Positions 31,776-40,182 of a stretch of DNA of 64,000 bases are shown piece after piece. The stretch lies in assembly GCF_003057875.1 (NCBI RefSeq), contig NZ_PYXZ01000006.1, forward strand, positions 186,001 through 250,000. Reading direction: 5' to 3'. This stretch comes from Nocardioides currus (GTDB lineage Bacteria; Actinomycetota; Actinomycetes; Propionibacteriales; Nocardioidaceae). Within the stretch, counting starts at the first letter, position 1. Each line of letters opens with the position of its first letter. A model generated the notes under the pieces. The model did not search any database. It saw only the letters and a program-made list of their open reading frames with translations, and was not told where the DNA came from. The translations under genes and the position numbers were made by a program.

Positions 31776-34142
31776 ATGGTCGGATCACTCCTCGGCAACC
31801 ACGTCCGTCGCGTCGAGGACCCGGAGCTCCTGACGGGTCGCGGCAGCTACGTCGACGACCTGCGGATCCCGGGCACGGCGCAGGCGGTCTTCGTCCGCAG
31901 CCCGTTCGCCCACGCGCGGATCGGGTCCATCGACACCACCGAGGCCGAGAACGCGCCCGGGGTCCTGGCCGTCCACACGGCGGCGACGCTCGGCCGCGAG
32001 AGGGTGCCGCCGTTCGCCGTGGTCCACGAGCGCGTCGGGCACCCGCCGCTGGCCGACGGCGTGGTGCGCTACGTCGGCGACCCCGTCGCGCTGGTCGTGG
32101 CGGAGACCCGGGCGCAGGCGGTCGACGCCGCCGAGCTGGTCGACGTCGACTACGACGAGCTGCCCGTGGTGGTCGACATGGAGGCTGCCCTCGCACCCGA
32201 CGCGACGCTGCAGTTCCCCGAGCTCGGGACCAACATCGCCCAGTCGGTCCGGGCGGTCCACCCCGAGGACGCGGGCGACGTGCTGGCCGGCGCGGACGTC
32301 GTCGTACGCGCCCGGATCGAGAACCAGCGCATCGCCACCGCGCCGATCGAGGGCAACGCGATCCTCGCCGACCCGCGCCCCGACGGCGAGGTCGAGCTGA
32401 CCGCCCACGTCGCGACGCAGCAGCCGCACCTGGCACGCGACCTGCTGGTGAAGTTCACCGGTCTCGACAAGGAGCGGGTGCGCGTGGTCACCCCGCACGT
32501 GGGCGGGGCCTTCGGTGGCAAGGCGGGGATCTCCTTCACCCACGCGGCTGTCGTCGCCGCCGCCCGCATCCTGGGCCGGCCGGTGGCGTGGAGCGAGACC
32601 CGCAGCGAGGCGATGCTCTCGATGCAGGGCCGGGGGCAGGTGCAGTTCGCCGAGCTCGGGCTGACCCGGGACGGGACGATCGTCGGGCTGCGCGCCCGCA
32701 ACATCGGTGACTGCGGGGCGTACGCCGGCTTCGGCGGCGCCCTGGTGGTCGGCCCGACCCACATCATGGCCCAGGGTCCCTACGAGATCCCTGCGATCGA
32801 CTACGCCGGGATCGCGGTGATGACCAACACCGCACCGATGGGAGCCTTCCGCGGTGCGGGGCGACCCGAGGCCGCCGCCATGCTGGAGCGCCTGCTCGAC
32901 CTGGCTGGGCACGAGCTCGGCCTCGCCCCGGAGGAGGTCCGGCGCCGCAACCTCATCGCCAAGGACGCCTTCCCCTACACGACGCGCACCGGCCTGCTCT
33001 ACGACTCGGGCGACTACGAGCTCGCCCTGACCGAGGCCCTGCGGGTCGCCGGCATCGACGGGCTCCGCGCCGAGCAGCTCCGGCGCCGCGAGGCCGGCGA
33101 GGCGAAGCAGCTCGGGATCGGGGTGTCGACCTACGTCGAGATCACCGGCTTCGGCGGCACCGAGCTCGGCAGCGTCCGCATCGAGCCCGACGGGTCGGTG
33201 GTCGTCATGTCCGGCACCTCGGCGCACGGGCAGGGGCACGCGACGTCGTTCTCGATGATCGTCGCCGACCGGCTCGGCGTCCCGATGGACTCCATCACCT
33301 ACGTCCAGTCCGACACCGCGGCCGTCCCCACGGGCGGTGGCACCGGCGGCTCACGGTCGCTGCAGCTCGGGGGCAGTGCCGTCGCAGCCGCGGCCCGCGC
33401 CGTACGCGAGCAGGCGGTCGACCTCGCGGCCGACCTGCTCGAGGCCTCGCCCGCCGACATCGAGGTCGCCGACGACGGGTTGCGGGTGGCCGGCGTCCCG
33501 ACCCCGGTCCGGACCTGGCGCGAGCTGGGCGCCGAGGCCGCCGAGCGCGGGGTGTCGCTGCGGGCCGACCTGGACGTCCCGCAGTCCGGCGCCACGTTCC
33601 CGTTCGGTGCGCACGTGTCCGTGGTGGAGGTCGACACCGAGACCGGTCGCGTCGTCCCGATCAGGCACGTCGCGGTCGACGACTGCGGCCGCATCCTCAA
33701 CCCGACGATCGTCAGCGGCCAGCAGCACGGCGGCATCGCACAGGGCATCTCGCAGGCGCTCTGGGAGCAGTTCGTCTACGACGAGGCCGGGCAGCCTCTC
33801 ACCTCGACCTTCGCCGACTACCAGATGCCGACGAGCGCCGACACCATGACGTTCGAGGCGTCCAACACCGAGACGTCGACCGGCCTCAACGAGCTCGGGG
33901 CCAAGGGCATCGGCGAGTCCGGCACGCTGGGCTCCACGCCGGCCGTGCAGAGCGCCGTCGTCGACGCGCTCGCCCACCTCGGCGTGCGCCACGTCGACAT
34001 CCCGTGCACGCCCGATCGCGTGTGGCGGGCCGTGCAGGACGCCCGGGCCGGCCGGCTCGCCGACCCGTGGCGCGAGCCGCCGGCCGCGTTCGACGCGCTC
34101 GAGGTCGAGCGCGGACCCGCCGACGGTGGTGTCGAGGTCTGA
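31776..34142 (+). CDS. Xanthine dehydrogenase/CO dehydrogenase family molybdenum large subunit (form II CoxL-like)
   Basis: A 788-residue molybdopterin-binding large subunit. It has the N-terminal a/b hammerhead domain (LLGNHVRRVEDPELLTGRGSYVDD) and Mo-binding domains with VGGAFGGK and GAFRGAGRPEA near residue 358, plus the C-terminal GAKGIGESGT. The active-site loop AFRGAGR is the form II type, not the CO-oxidising VAYRCSFR, so the substrate is probably an aldehyde or heterocycle. Such enzymes normally need FAD and 2Fe-2S subunits; neither gene is adjacent. TACCCT ends 7 nt before the ATG (leaderless layout). Confidence 0.88.
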   Translation: MVGSLLGNHVRRVEDPELLTGRGSYVDDLRIPGTAQAVFVRSPFAHARIGSIDTTEAENAPGVLAVHTAATLGRERVPPFAVVHERVGHPPLADGVVRYVGDPVALVVAETRAQAVDAAELVDVDYDELPVVVDMEAALAPDATLQFPELGTNIAQSVRAVHPEDAGDVLAGADVVVRARIENQRIATAPIEGNAILADPRPDGEVELTAHVATQQPHLARDLLVKFTGLDKERVRVVTPHVGGAFGGKAGISFTHAAVVAAARILGRPVAWSETRSEAMLSMQGRGQVQFAELGLTRDGTIVGLRARNIGDCGAYAGFGGALVVGPTHIMAQGPYEIPAIDYAGIAVMTNTAPMGAFRGAGRPEAAAMLERLLDLAGHELGLAPEEVRRRNLIAKDAFPYTTRTGLLYDSGDYELALTEALRVAGIDGLRAEQLRRREAGEAKQLGIGVSTYVEITGFGGTELGSVRIEPDGSVVVMSGTSAHGQGHATSFSMIVADRLGVPMDSITYVQSDTAAVPTGGGTGGSRSLQLGGSAVAAAARAVREQAVDLAADLLEASPADIEVADDGLRVAGVPTPVRTWRELGAEAAERGVSLRADLDVPQSGATFPFGAHVSVVEVDTETGRVVPIRHVAVDDCGRILNPTIVSGQQHGGIAQGISQALWEQFVYDEAGQPLTSTFADYQMPTSADTMTFEASNTETSTGLNELGAKGIGESGTLGSTPAVQSAVVDALAHLGVRHVDIPCTPDRVWRAVQDARAGRLADPWREPPAAFDALEVERGPADGGVEV

Positions 34143-34146
34143 GCGG

Positions 34147-34932
34147 TCAGAGTCCCTGCCACGCCGGCTTCGCGGCGTACGTCTCGGTGAAGTAGCCGGC
34201 GAGCTGGAGCCGCGACGCGGCGGGGGAGTCGAGGACGACGGTGACGTGGGGGTGCAGTTGCAGCGCGCTGCCCGGCCACATGGCGCTCACCGGTCCCTCG
34301 ACGAGGTGGTGGATCGCCTCGGCCTTGTGCCGCCCGGTGGCCACGAGCACGAGGTGGCGCGCATCGAGGATGGTGCCGATGCCCTGGGTCAGGCAGTGCT
34401 GCGGGACGTCGTCGATCCTCCCGTCGAAGAAGCGTGCGTTGTCGGCCCGCGTCTGGTGGGTCAGGGTCTTGATCCTGGTGCGCGAGGCGAGCGACGATCC
34501 GGGCTCGTTGAAGGCGATGTGGCCGTCGGTCCCGATGCCGAGCAGCTGGAGGTCGATGCCGCCGGCGTCCGCGATCGCCTGTTCGTACGCCGCACACGCC
34601 CCCGCGAGGTCGTCGGACCCGCCGTCGGGGCCGGCGACGGCGTCGGCCGCGATGTCGACCTTGTCCACGAAGGCGCGCTGGATGACGTTGCGGTAGCGCT
34701 CGGGGTGGTCGGCCGGCAGCCCGACGTACTCGTCGAGCATGAACGCGCGCGCGCCGGCCAGGCTCAGCCCGCCCGCGGCGACCCGGCGCGACAGCTCGTC
34801 GTAGATGCCCTCGGGGCTGGAACCGGTGGCGACACCGAGCACGGCGTCGGGCCGGGCCGCGACGAGCGCGCTGATGGCGTCGGCCGCGACGCGCGCGACC
34901 TCGTCGGCGGTGTCGACGATGATGACTTCCAC
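34147..34932 (-). CDS. nagB: Glucosamine-6-phosphate deaminase NagB
   Basis: Converts glucosamine-6-phosphate to fructose-6-phosphate plus ammonia. It has 261 residues, normal length. Motifs: LGVATGSSPEGIYDEL (phosphate loop), FMLDEYVGL (catalytic Asp), GIGTDGHIAFNEPGS, and TRIKTLT. The GTG at 34932 follows a very strong GGAGGAGG ribosome site. It is divergent from the GntR regulator, and NagA is encoded on the other side of that regulator, so the three form one regulated locus. Confidence 0.94.
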   Translation of the reverse strand: MEVIIVDTADEVARVAADAISALVAARPDAVLGVATGSSPEGIYDELSRRVAAGGLSLAGARAFMLDEYVGLPADHPERYRNVIQRAFVDKVDIAADAVAGPDGGSDDLAGACAAYEQAIADAGGIDLQLLGIGTDGHIAFNEPGSSLASRTRIKTLTHQTRADNARFFDGRIDDVPQHCLTQGIGTILDARHLVLVATGRHKAEAIHHLVEGPVSAMWPGSALQLHPHVTVVLDSPAASRLQLAGYFTETYAAKPAWQGL

Positions 34933-34970
34933 GTTGGTTCCTCCTCCGAACGGACCAGTGGCCACGGTAG

Positions 34971-34982
34971 TGGTACCTACCA
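34971..34982. promoter_or_regulatory. DasR/dre-like operator candidate between nagB and gntR
   Basis: TGGTACCTACCA here is an inverted repeat (arms TGGTA and TACCA). It resembles the ACTGGT/ACCAGT core of DasR sites. A related motif CACTACCAGTGG lies at 35052-35063 beside the gntR ribosome site. A UTRA regulator encoded 100 bp away is the obvious ligand-responsive partner. Confidence 0.5.
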
Positions 34983-35074
34983 GCAAGGTCAACGCGAGGC
35001 CGAGCTGAGCCTGTCGTCGGGTGGTAGCGTTCGCCGCACGTCGCAAGTTGTCACTACCAGTGGAGGGACGCGGC

Positions 35075-35797
35075 ATGACCGACGAGCCCAAGCACCGCGC
35101 CCTCCAGCGCGCCCTGATCTCCACCGCGGGCCGGCTCGGACCGGGCAGCCCGATGCCGTCGGAGCGCTCGCTGACCGACACCTACTCCATCAGCCGCACC
35201 ACCGTGCGCAAGGCGATCGACTCCCTCGTGCACGACGGCGTCCTCGAGCGCGCTCAGGGCAAGGGCACCTTCGTCTCCCGAGGCCGGCTGCGCAGCACCC
35301 TGCACATGGCCTCGTTCTCCGACGACATGCGCCGCCGCGGCCTCCAGCCGTCCTCACGGCTCGTCCGGCTCTCCCGCGAGCAGACCACCGGCGCGGTGGC
35401 CGCCTTCTTCGACGGCAGCCCCGGCTGGCGGCTCGAGCGGCTCCGGCTCGCGGACGGCGACCCGATCGCCCTCGAGGTCGACTGGATCAACGCCGACCTC
35501 GTCACCGACCTCGACGCCCACGACGTGACCGGGTCGCTGTACGCGCTCCTCGCCACGGCCTACGACCGTCCCGTCGACGAGGCCGAGCAGACGGTGTGGG
35601 CGACCGCGGCCGACCCGTGGCAGGCCGCCCAGCTGGAGGCGCCCGTGGGTGCTCCGCTGATGGCCTTCGAACGGCGCTCGCGCAGCGGGGGCCGTCCGAT
35701 CGAGCACGTCACCAGCTGGTATCGCGGCGACCGCTACTCCCTCCAGATGAGCCTCGACGAGTCGATGCGCACCGCCGCGACGGGGGAGGAGTCGTGA
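35075..35797 (+). CDS. GntR-family (HutC/UTRA) regulator, DasR/NagR-like
   Basis: A 240-residue regulator. Residues 5-75 are a GntR winged helix (GSPMPSERSLTDTYSISRTTVRKAIDSLVHDGVLERAQGKGTFV); residues 90-230 are a UTRA ligand-binding domain (LEVDWINADLVTDL and IEHVTSWYRGDRY). DasR and NagR of this class sense GlcN-6-P or GlcNAc-6-P, fitting the adjacent nagB and nagA. ATG 35075 follows GGAGGGA. Its stop overlaps the nagA start (GTGA), so it is coupled to the enzyme it likely controls. Confidence 0.9.
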   Translation: MTDEPKHRALQRALISTAGRLGPGSPMPSERSLTDTYSISRTTVRKAIDSLVHDGVLERAQGKGTFVSRGRLRSTLHMASFSDDMRRRGLQPSSRLVRLSREQTTGAVAAFFDGSPGWRLERLRLADGDPIALEVDWINADLVTDLDAHDVTGSLYALLATAYDRPVDEAEQTVWATAADPWQAAQLEAPVGAPLMAFERRSRSGGRPIEHVTSWYRGDRYSLQMSLDESMRTAATGEES

Positions 35798-36927
35798 CCG
35801 TCGTCCGCGCCGGCCGGCTCGTCCTGCCCGACAGCGTCATCGGCCCCGCGTGGCTCCGCGTCGAGGGCGACCGCATCGCCGACCTCGGTGCGGGCGAGCC
35901 AGCCACCTGCGACGTCGACCTCGGCGACGCCACCCTCGTGCCCGGCTTCGTCGACCTGCACTGCCACGGCGGGGGCGGTCACTCCTTCTCCGACGGCCCC
36001 GAGGCCGCCCTCGGCGCGGTCGCGGCGCACCGACGCAGTGGTACGACGACGTCGCTGGCGAGCCTCGTCACCGACACCCTCGGCACGCTCGAGCACCAGG
36101 TCCGCGACCTGGCCCCCCTGGTGGCGGACGACGAGCTCGCCGGCGTCCACCTCGAAGGACCCTGGCTCTCCTCGATCCACTGCGGCGCGCACGACCCCGC
36201 CCTGCTCCGCGATCCCGATCCCGACGAGGTCGACGGGCTCGTCTCGGCCGTCCCCGGCGCGGTCCGCATGGTCACGGTCGCGGTCGAGCGCCAAGGCGGA
36301 CTGGACGCCGTGCGCCGGCTCGCCGACCGGGGCGTGATCGCGGCCCTCGGGCACAGCGATGCGACGTACGCCCTGGCCCATGCCGCGGTGGACGCCGGCG
36401 TGCGGGTGGCGACCCACCTCTACAACGCGGCTCGCGCGGTGCACCACCGGGAGCCGGGACTGGTGCTGGCCCTGCTCGAGCGGGAGGAGGTCACGGTCGA
36501 GCTGATCGCGGACGGCATCCACCTGCACCCCGCGGTCCTCCGCGACGCGGCCGTGCGGGCGTCCGGGCGCTTCGCTCTCGTCAGCGACGCGATGGCGGCG
36601 GCCGGTGCGGCCGACGGCAGCTACCGGCTCGGCGGGCTGCAGGTCGCGGTCGTCGACGGCGTGGCCCGGCTGGTGCCGGGCGGTGCGATCGCGGGCAGTG
36701 CGATCACCCTCGCGCAGGCGCTGCACCACGCGGTGCACGTCGCCGGGGTCGACCTGCCGGCAGCTGTCGCGGCCATCACCTCGACGCCGGCGCGGGTCCT
36801 GGGGCGGGACGACGTCGGACGCCTCGCGCCCGGCGCCTACGCTGACCTCGTCGTGCTCGACGCGTCCACCCGGGTGCGTCGCGTGATGCGACGTGGCGCG
36901 TGGCTGGACGAGGAGATCGATGACTGA
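35794..36927 (+). CDS. nagA: N-acetylglucosamine-6-phosphate deacetylase NagA
   Basis: Amidohydrolase removing acetate from GlcNAc-6-P to give GlcN-6-P for NagB. It has 377 residues. Metal-site motifs: VPGFVDLHCHGGGG near residue 50, AGVHLEGPWLS, GHSDATYA, TTHLYNA-type ATHLYNAARAV, ADGIHLHP and LVSDAMAAAG (catalytic Asp). GTG 35794 overlaps the gntR stop by 3 bases. The 3' end overlaps galK by 8 bp, so gntR-nagA-galK is one operon. Confidence 0.94.
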   Translation: MTVVRAGRLVLPDSVIGPAWLRVEGDRIADLGAGEPATCDVDLGDATLVPGFVDLHCHGGGGHSFSDGPEAALGAVAAHRRSGTTTSLASLVTDTLGTLEHQVRDLAPLVADDELAGVHLEGPWLSSIHCGAHDPALLRDPDPDEVDGLVSAVPGAVRMVTVAVERQGGLDAVRRLADRGVIAALGHSDATYALAHAAVDAGVRVATHLYNAARAVHHREPGLVLALLEREEVTVELIADGIHLHPAVLRDAAVRASGRFALVSDAMAAAGAADGSYRLGGLQVAVVDGVARLVPGGAIAGSAITLAQALHHAVHVAGVDLPAAVAAITSTPARVLGRDDVGRLAPGAYADLVVLDASTRVRRVMRRGAWLDEEIDD

Positions 36928-38080
36928 CGCCGACGGCCTGCGGGCCGAGTTCGAGACGCACTTCGGCACGGCGCCCGACGTCGTCGCGGTCGCTCCCGGG
37001 CGGGTCAACCTGATCGGTGAGCACGTCGACTACAACGGCGGACGCTGCCTGCCGATGGCGCTGACGCTCTCGACGTACGCCGCCGTGCGCCTGCGCCCCG
37101 ACACGGCCCTGACCGTCCGCAGTCGCCAGCAGGACGAGCCGTGGACCGGTGACGTGACCGAGCTCGGCCCCGGTCGCTCCGACGGCTGGGTCGCCTACGT
37201 CGCCGGCGTGGTGTGGGCGATGCGCGAACGAGGGATCGAGGTTCCCGGCCTCGACGTTCTCGTCGACGGTCGGGTGCCCGCCGGCGCGGGCCTGTCGAGC
37301 TCGGCCGCCCTCGAGTGCTCCGTCGCGCTGGCGATCAGCGCCGCGGTCGGTCGGCGCGACGACGAGGCCGCCCGGCGGGAGCTGATCGAGGACTGCATCC
37401 GCGCCGAGACCGAGGTCGCCGGTGCGCCCACGGGCGGGATGGACCAGACGGTCTCGATGCTGGCCCGCGACGGGCATGCGCTGCTCCTCGACACCGCGAC
37501 CGGCGAGACCGCCGACGTGCCGTGGGAGCCCGCCGAGCACGGCCTCACCCTCCTGGTGGTCGACACCCGTGCGGCGCACGAGCTCAACGACGGTGGGTAC
37601 GCCGCACGGCGCGCCTCCTGCGAGGAGGCGGCCCAGCGGCTGGGCGTCGCGCTCCTCGCGGAGGTCACCGACCACGACGACGCGCTGTCGGTGCTGGCCG
37701 ACGACGACGTCCTGCACCGCCGTGCGCGGCACGTCTTCACCGAGATGGACCGTGTCACCTCCGCCGTCGCGATGCTCGAGGCGGGCGACCTGGACGCGTT
37801 CGGCGCGGAGCTGACCGCCTCCCACGCCTCGCTGCGCGACGACTACGAGGTGTCCTGCGACGAGCTCGACGTCGTGGTGGAGACCTGCCTGGCGCACGGT
37901 GCGCTGGGCGCCCGGATGACCGGCGGCGGCTTCGGCGGCTCGGCCATCTCCCTGCTGCCGGACGGCGCCGTCGAGGCCGCGTCGGCGGCCGTCGCACTGG
38001 CCTTCGCGGACCGCGGCTGGCCGGAGCCGAGGGTCTTCACCGCGGTGGCGGCACCGGGCGCCAGGGTGCTGCCCGCCTGA
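36920..38080 (+). CDS. galK: Galactokinase (GHMP kinase)
   Basis: A 386-residue GHMP kinase that phosphorylates galactose, or possibly a related amino sugar. Motifs: VAVAPGRVNLIGEHVDYNGG (sugar-binding galactokinase signature), PAGAGLSSSAALECSVAL (ATP loop) and ARMTGGGFGGSAI. Its ATG overlaps nagA by 8 bp. No galT, galE or galactose transporter lies near, and coupling to nagA raises the possibility that the natural substrate is an amino sugar such as GalNAc; this is inference. Confidence 0.9.
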   Translation: MTDADGLRAEFETHFGTAPDVVAVAPGRVNLIGEHVDYNGGRCLPMALTLSTYAAVRLRPDTALTVRSRQQDEPWTGDVTELGPGRSDGWVAYVAGVVWAMRERGIEVPGLDVLVDGRVPAGAGLSSSAALECSVALAISAAVGRRDDEAARRELIEDCIRAETEVAGAPTGGMDQTVSMLARDGHALLLDTATGETADVPWEPAEHGLTLLVVDTRAAHELNDGGYAARRASCEEAAQRLGVALLAEVTDHDDALSVLADDDVLHRRARHVFTEMDRVTSAVAMLEAGDLDAFGAELTASHASLRDDYEVSCDELDVVVETCLAHGALGARMTGGGFGGSAISLLPDGAVEAASAAVALAFADRGWPEPRVFTAVAAPGARVLPA

Positions 38081-38118
38081 GTTTCGCCAACCGGTCCGGC
38101 GGGTGCCACCATGACGCC

Positions 38119-39339
38119 ATGACCGGGACGCACAGCACCACCGCCAGCCACATCGAGACCACCGAGCGTTACGCGGCGCACAACTACCACCCGCTGCCCG
38201 TGGTGCTCGCCGAGGGCGACGGTGCCTGGGTGGTCGACGTCGACGGCAAGCGCTACCTCGACTGCCTCGCGGGCTACTCCGCCCTCAACTTCGGCCACAC
38301 CAACGAGCGCCTCGTGGCGGTCGCACGCGAGCAGCTCGGCCGGCTGACGCTCACCAGCCGCGCGTTCTTCAACGACAAGCTCAGCGGCTTCGCCGAGGCG
38401 CTGGCCCGCCTGACCGGCAAGGACATGATCCTGCCGATGAACTCCGGCGCCGAGGCCGTCGAGACGGCGATCAAGGTCAGCCGCAAGTGGGGCTACGAGG
38501 TCAAGGGCGTCCCGGCCGGCCAGGCCACGATCATCACGATGGAGGGCAACTTCCACGGCCGCACGACCACCATCGTCAGCTTCTCCGACGACGACGTGGC
38601 CACCTCCGGCTACGCCCCGTTCACCACCGGCTTCCGCAGCGTGAAGTACGGCGACGTCGAGGCCATCGCCTCGGCCATCGACGAGACCACGGTCGCCGTC
38701 CTGTTCGAGCCCATCCAGGGCGAGGGCGGCGTCGTCACGCCGCCCGACGGGTTCCTGACCGACCTGCGCGCCCTCTGCACCGAGCGCAACGTGCTGATGG
38801 TCGCCGACGAGATCCAGTCGGGCCTGGCCCGCTCGGGCAAGACCTTCGCCTGCGACCACGAGGGCGTCGTCCCCGACATCTACATCATGGGCAAGGCGCT
38901 CGGCGGCGGCATCTACCCGGTCTCCGCCATCGCGGCCGACCACGAGATCATGGACGTCATCACCCCCGGCTCGCACGGCTCGACCTTCGGCGGCAACCCG
39001 CTGGCGGCCGCGATCGGCACCGAGGTGGTCGCCATGCTCGAGGAGGGCACCTTCCAGGCGCGGTCCGCGGAGATCGGCGAGCAGCTGCTCGCCGGCCTGA
39101 CGCCGCTGGTCGGCCAGGGCCTCTCCGACATCCGCGTGCGCGGCGCCTGGGCCGGCATCGACATCGACCCGGCGCTGATGACCGGGCGCCAGATGTCGGA
39201 GGCCCTGATGGAGCGCGGCATCCTCGCCAAGGACACCCACGGGGCGACCGTGCGCTTCGCGCCGCCGCTGGTCGCCAGCGACGAGGACATCGACCTGCTG
39301 GTCACCTCGGTGCGCGAGATCCTCGCCGCGGCCGCCTGA
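38119..39339 (+). CDS. rocD: Ornithine--oxo-acid transaminase RocD-like
   Basis: Class III PLP aminotransferase of 406 residues, expected to convert ornithine to glutamate-5-semialdehyde. Features: RYAAHNYHPLPVVL at the N-terminus (typical of ornithine aminotransferases), MNSGAEAVETAIKVSRKWGY, EPIQGEGGVV, VADEIQSGLARSGK and the PLP Lys in IMGKALGGG (about residue 258). It is downstream of galK by 38 bp but has its own -10-like CACCAT 6 nt before the ATG, so it is probably a separate unit. Its stop abuts the stop of the convergent SDR gene. Confidence 0.9.
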   Translation: MTGTHSTTASHIETTERYAAHNYHPLPVVLAEGDGAWVVDVDGKRYLDCLAGYSALNFGHTNERLVAVAREQLGRLTLTSRAFFNDKLSGFAEALARLTGKDMILPMNSGAEAVETAIKVSRKWGYEVKGVPAGQATIITMEGNFHGRTTTIVSFSDDDVATSGYAPFTTGFRSVKYGDVEAIASAIDETTVAVLFEPIQGEGGVVTPPDGFLTDLRALCTERNVLMVADEIQSGLARSGKTFACDHEGVVPDIYIMGKALGGGIYPVSAIAADHEIMDVITPGSHGSTFGGNPLAAAIGTEVVAMLEEGTFQARSAEIGEQLLAGLTPLVGQGLSDIRVRGAWAGIDIDPALMTGRQMSEALMERGILAKDTHGATVRFAPPLVASDEDIDLLVTSVREILAAAA

Positions 39340-40104
39340 TCAGGCGATCGTCATCCCGCCGTCGACCGGCAGCGTCTGCCCGGTGATGTAGCCGGCGGCG
39401 GGGGAGGCGAGGAACACCACCGTCGCGGCGAGCTCGGCCGGGTCGCCCTTGCGGCGCGCCGGCACGCGCATCATGGCGAGGTCGAGGTAGCCATCGGGGT
39501 AGGTGTCGGTCATCTCGCTGGTGAAGAAGCCGGGCGCGATCGAGTTCACCCGGATGCCCTTGCGCTCCATCCACTGCTGAGCGAGGTCGCGGGTCAGCCC
39601 GTTGAGGCCGGCCTTGGACGCGCTGTAGGCGGCCTGCGGCAGCCCGCCGGTGGTGATGCCGAGGACCGAGGAGATGTTGATGATCGAGGAGCCGGGCTCC
39701 ATCACGCGCCCGCAGGCCTGCGCCATCCAGTAGCACCCGTTGAGGTTGACGTCGATCACCGATCGGAACTGCTCGGGCGTCTCGTGGGTCGCGGGTACGG
39801 CGGTGCCGACCCCGGCGTTGTTGACGAGCACGTCGACCCGTCCGAACTCGGCCATCGCGGCGTCCACCAGCGCCTGGCAGGCCTCCGGGTCGGCCACGTC
39901 CGTGGCGACGGTCAGGGCGCGGCGGCCGGTCGCCTCCACGAGCTTCGCGGTGTCGGCGAGCTTCTCGACGCGGCGCGCGCCGAGCACCACGTCGGCACCG
40001 GCCTCGGCCAGGGACTGCGCGAACGCGACACCGATGCCGCTGGACGCCCCGGTCACGATCGCGACCTTGCCGTCGAGCCGGAACATGTCAGGAGTGGAGG
40101 TCAT
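39340..40104 (-). CDS. SDR-family oxidoreductase
   Basis: A 254-residue classical short-chain dehydrogenase. Motifs: TGASSGIG (cofactor loop; the later GARR and TDVAD pattern favours NADP), NNAG, the catalytic Ser in SSVLG, and YSASK (Tyr/Lys). The C-terminal GYITGQTLPVDGGMTI is typical of FabG-like members. Substrate unknown. It is convergent with the aminotransferase with no gap and lies downstream of the MFS gene on the same strand. Confidence 0.9.
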   Translation of the reverse strand: MTSTPDMFRLDGKVAIVTGASSGIGVAFAQSLAEAGADVVLGARRVEKLADTAKLVEATGRRALTVATDVADPEACQALVDAAMAEFGRVDVLVNNAGVGTAVPATHETPEQFRSVIDVNLNGCYWMAQACGRVMEPGSSIINISSVLGITTGGLPQAAYSASKAGLNGLTRDLAQQWMERKGIRVNSIAPGFFTSEMTDTYPDGYLDLAMMRVPARRKGDPAELAATVVFLASPAAGYITGQTLPVDGGMTIA

Positions 40105-40133
40105 GGGGCGACCCTAGCCAGCCTGCTGCTCGA

Positions 40134-40182
40134 GCGGTGGGCGAGCCACGATCGGCGGACGTCGACGATGGCTCACGCACCG
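40134..40182. repeat. Imperfect palindrome related to the 83-bp repeat hairpin
   Basis: Left arm GCGGTGGGCGAGCCAC (40134-40149) pairs with the right arm TGGCTCACGCACCG (40169-40182) at 12 of 14 positions. The arms closely match the hairpin arms of the repeat units at 50.4-51.0 kb. It overlaps the 3' end of the MFS gene and precedes the SDR start, so it may act as a terminator or attenuator. Confidence 0.6.
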
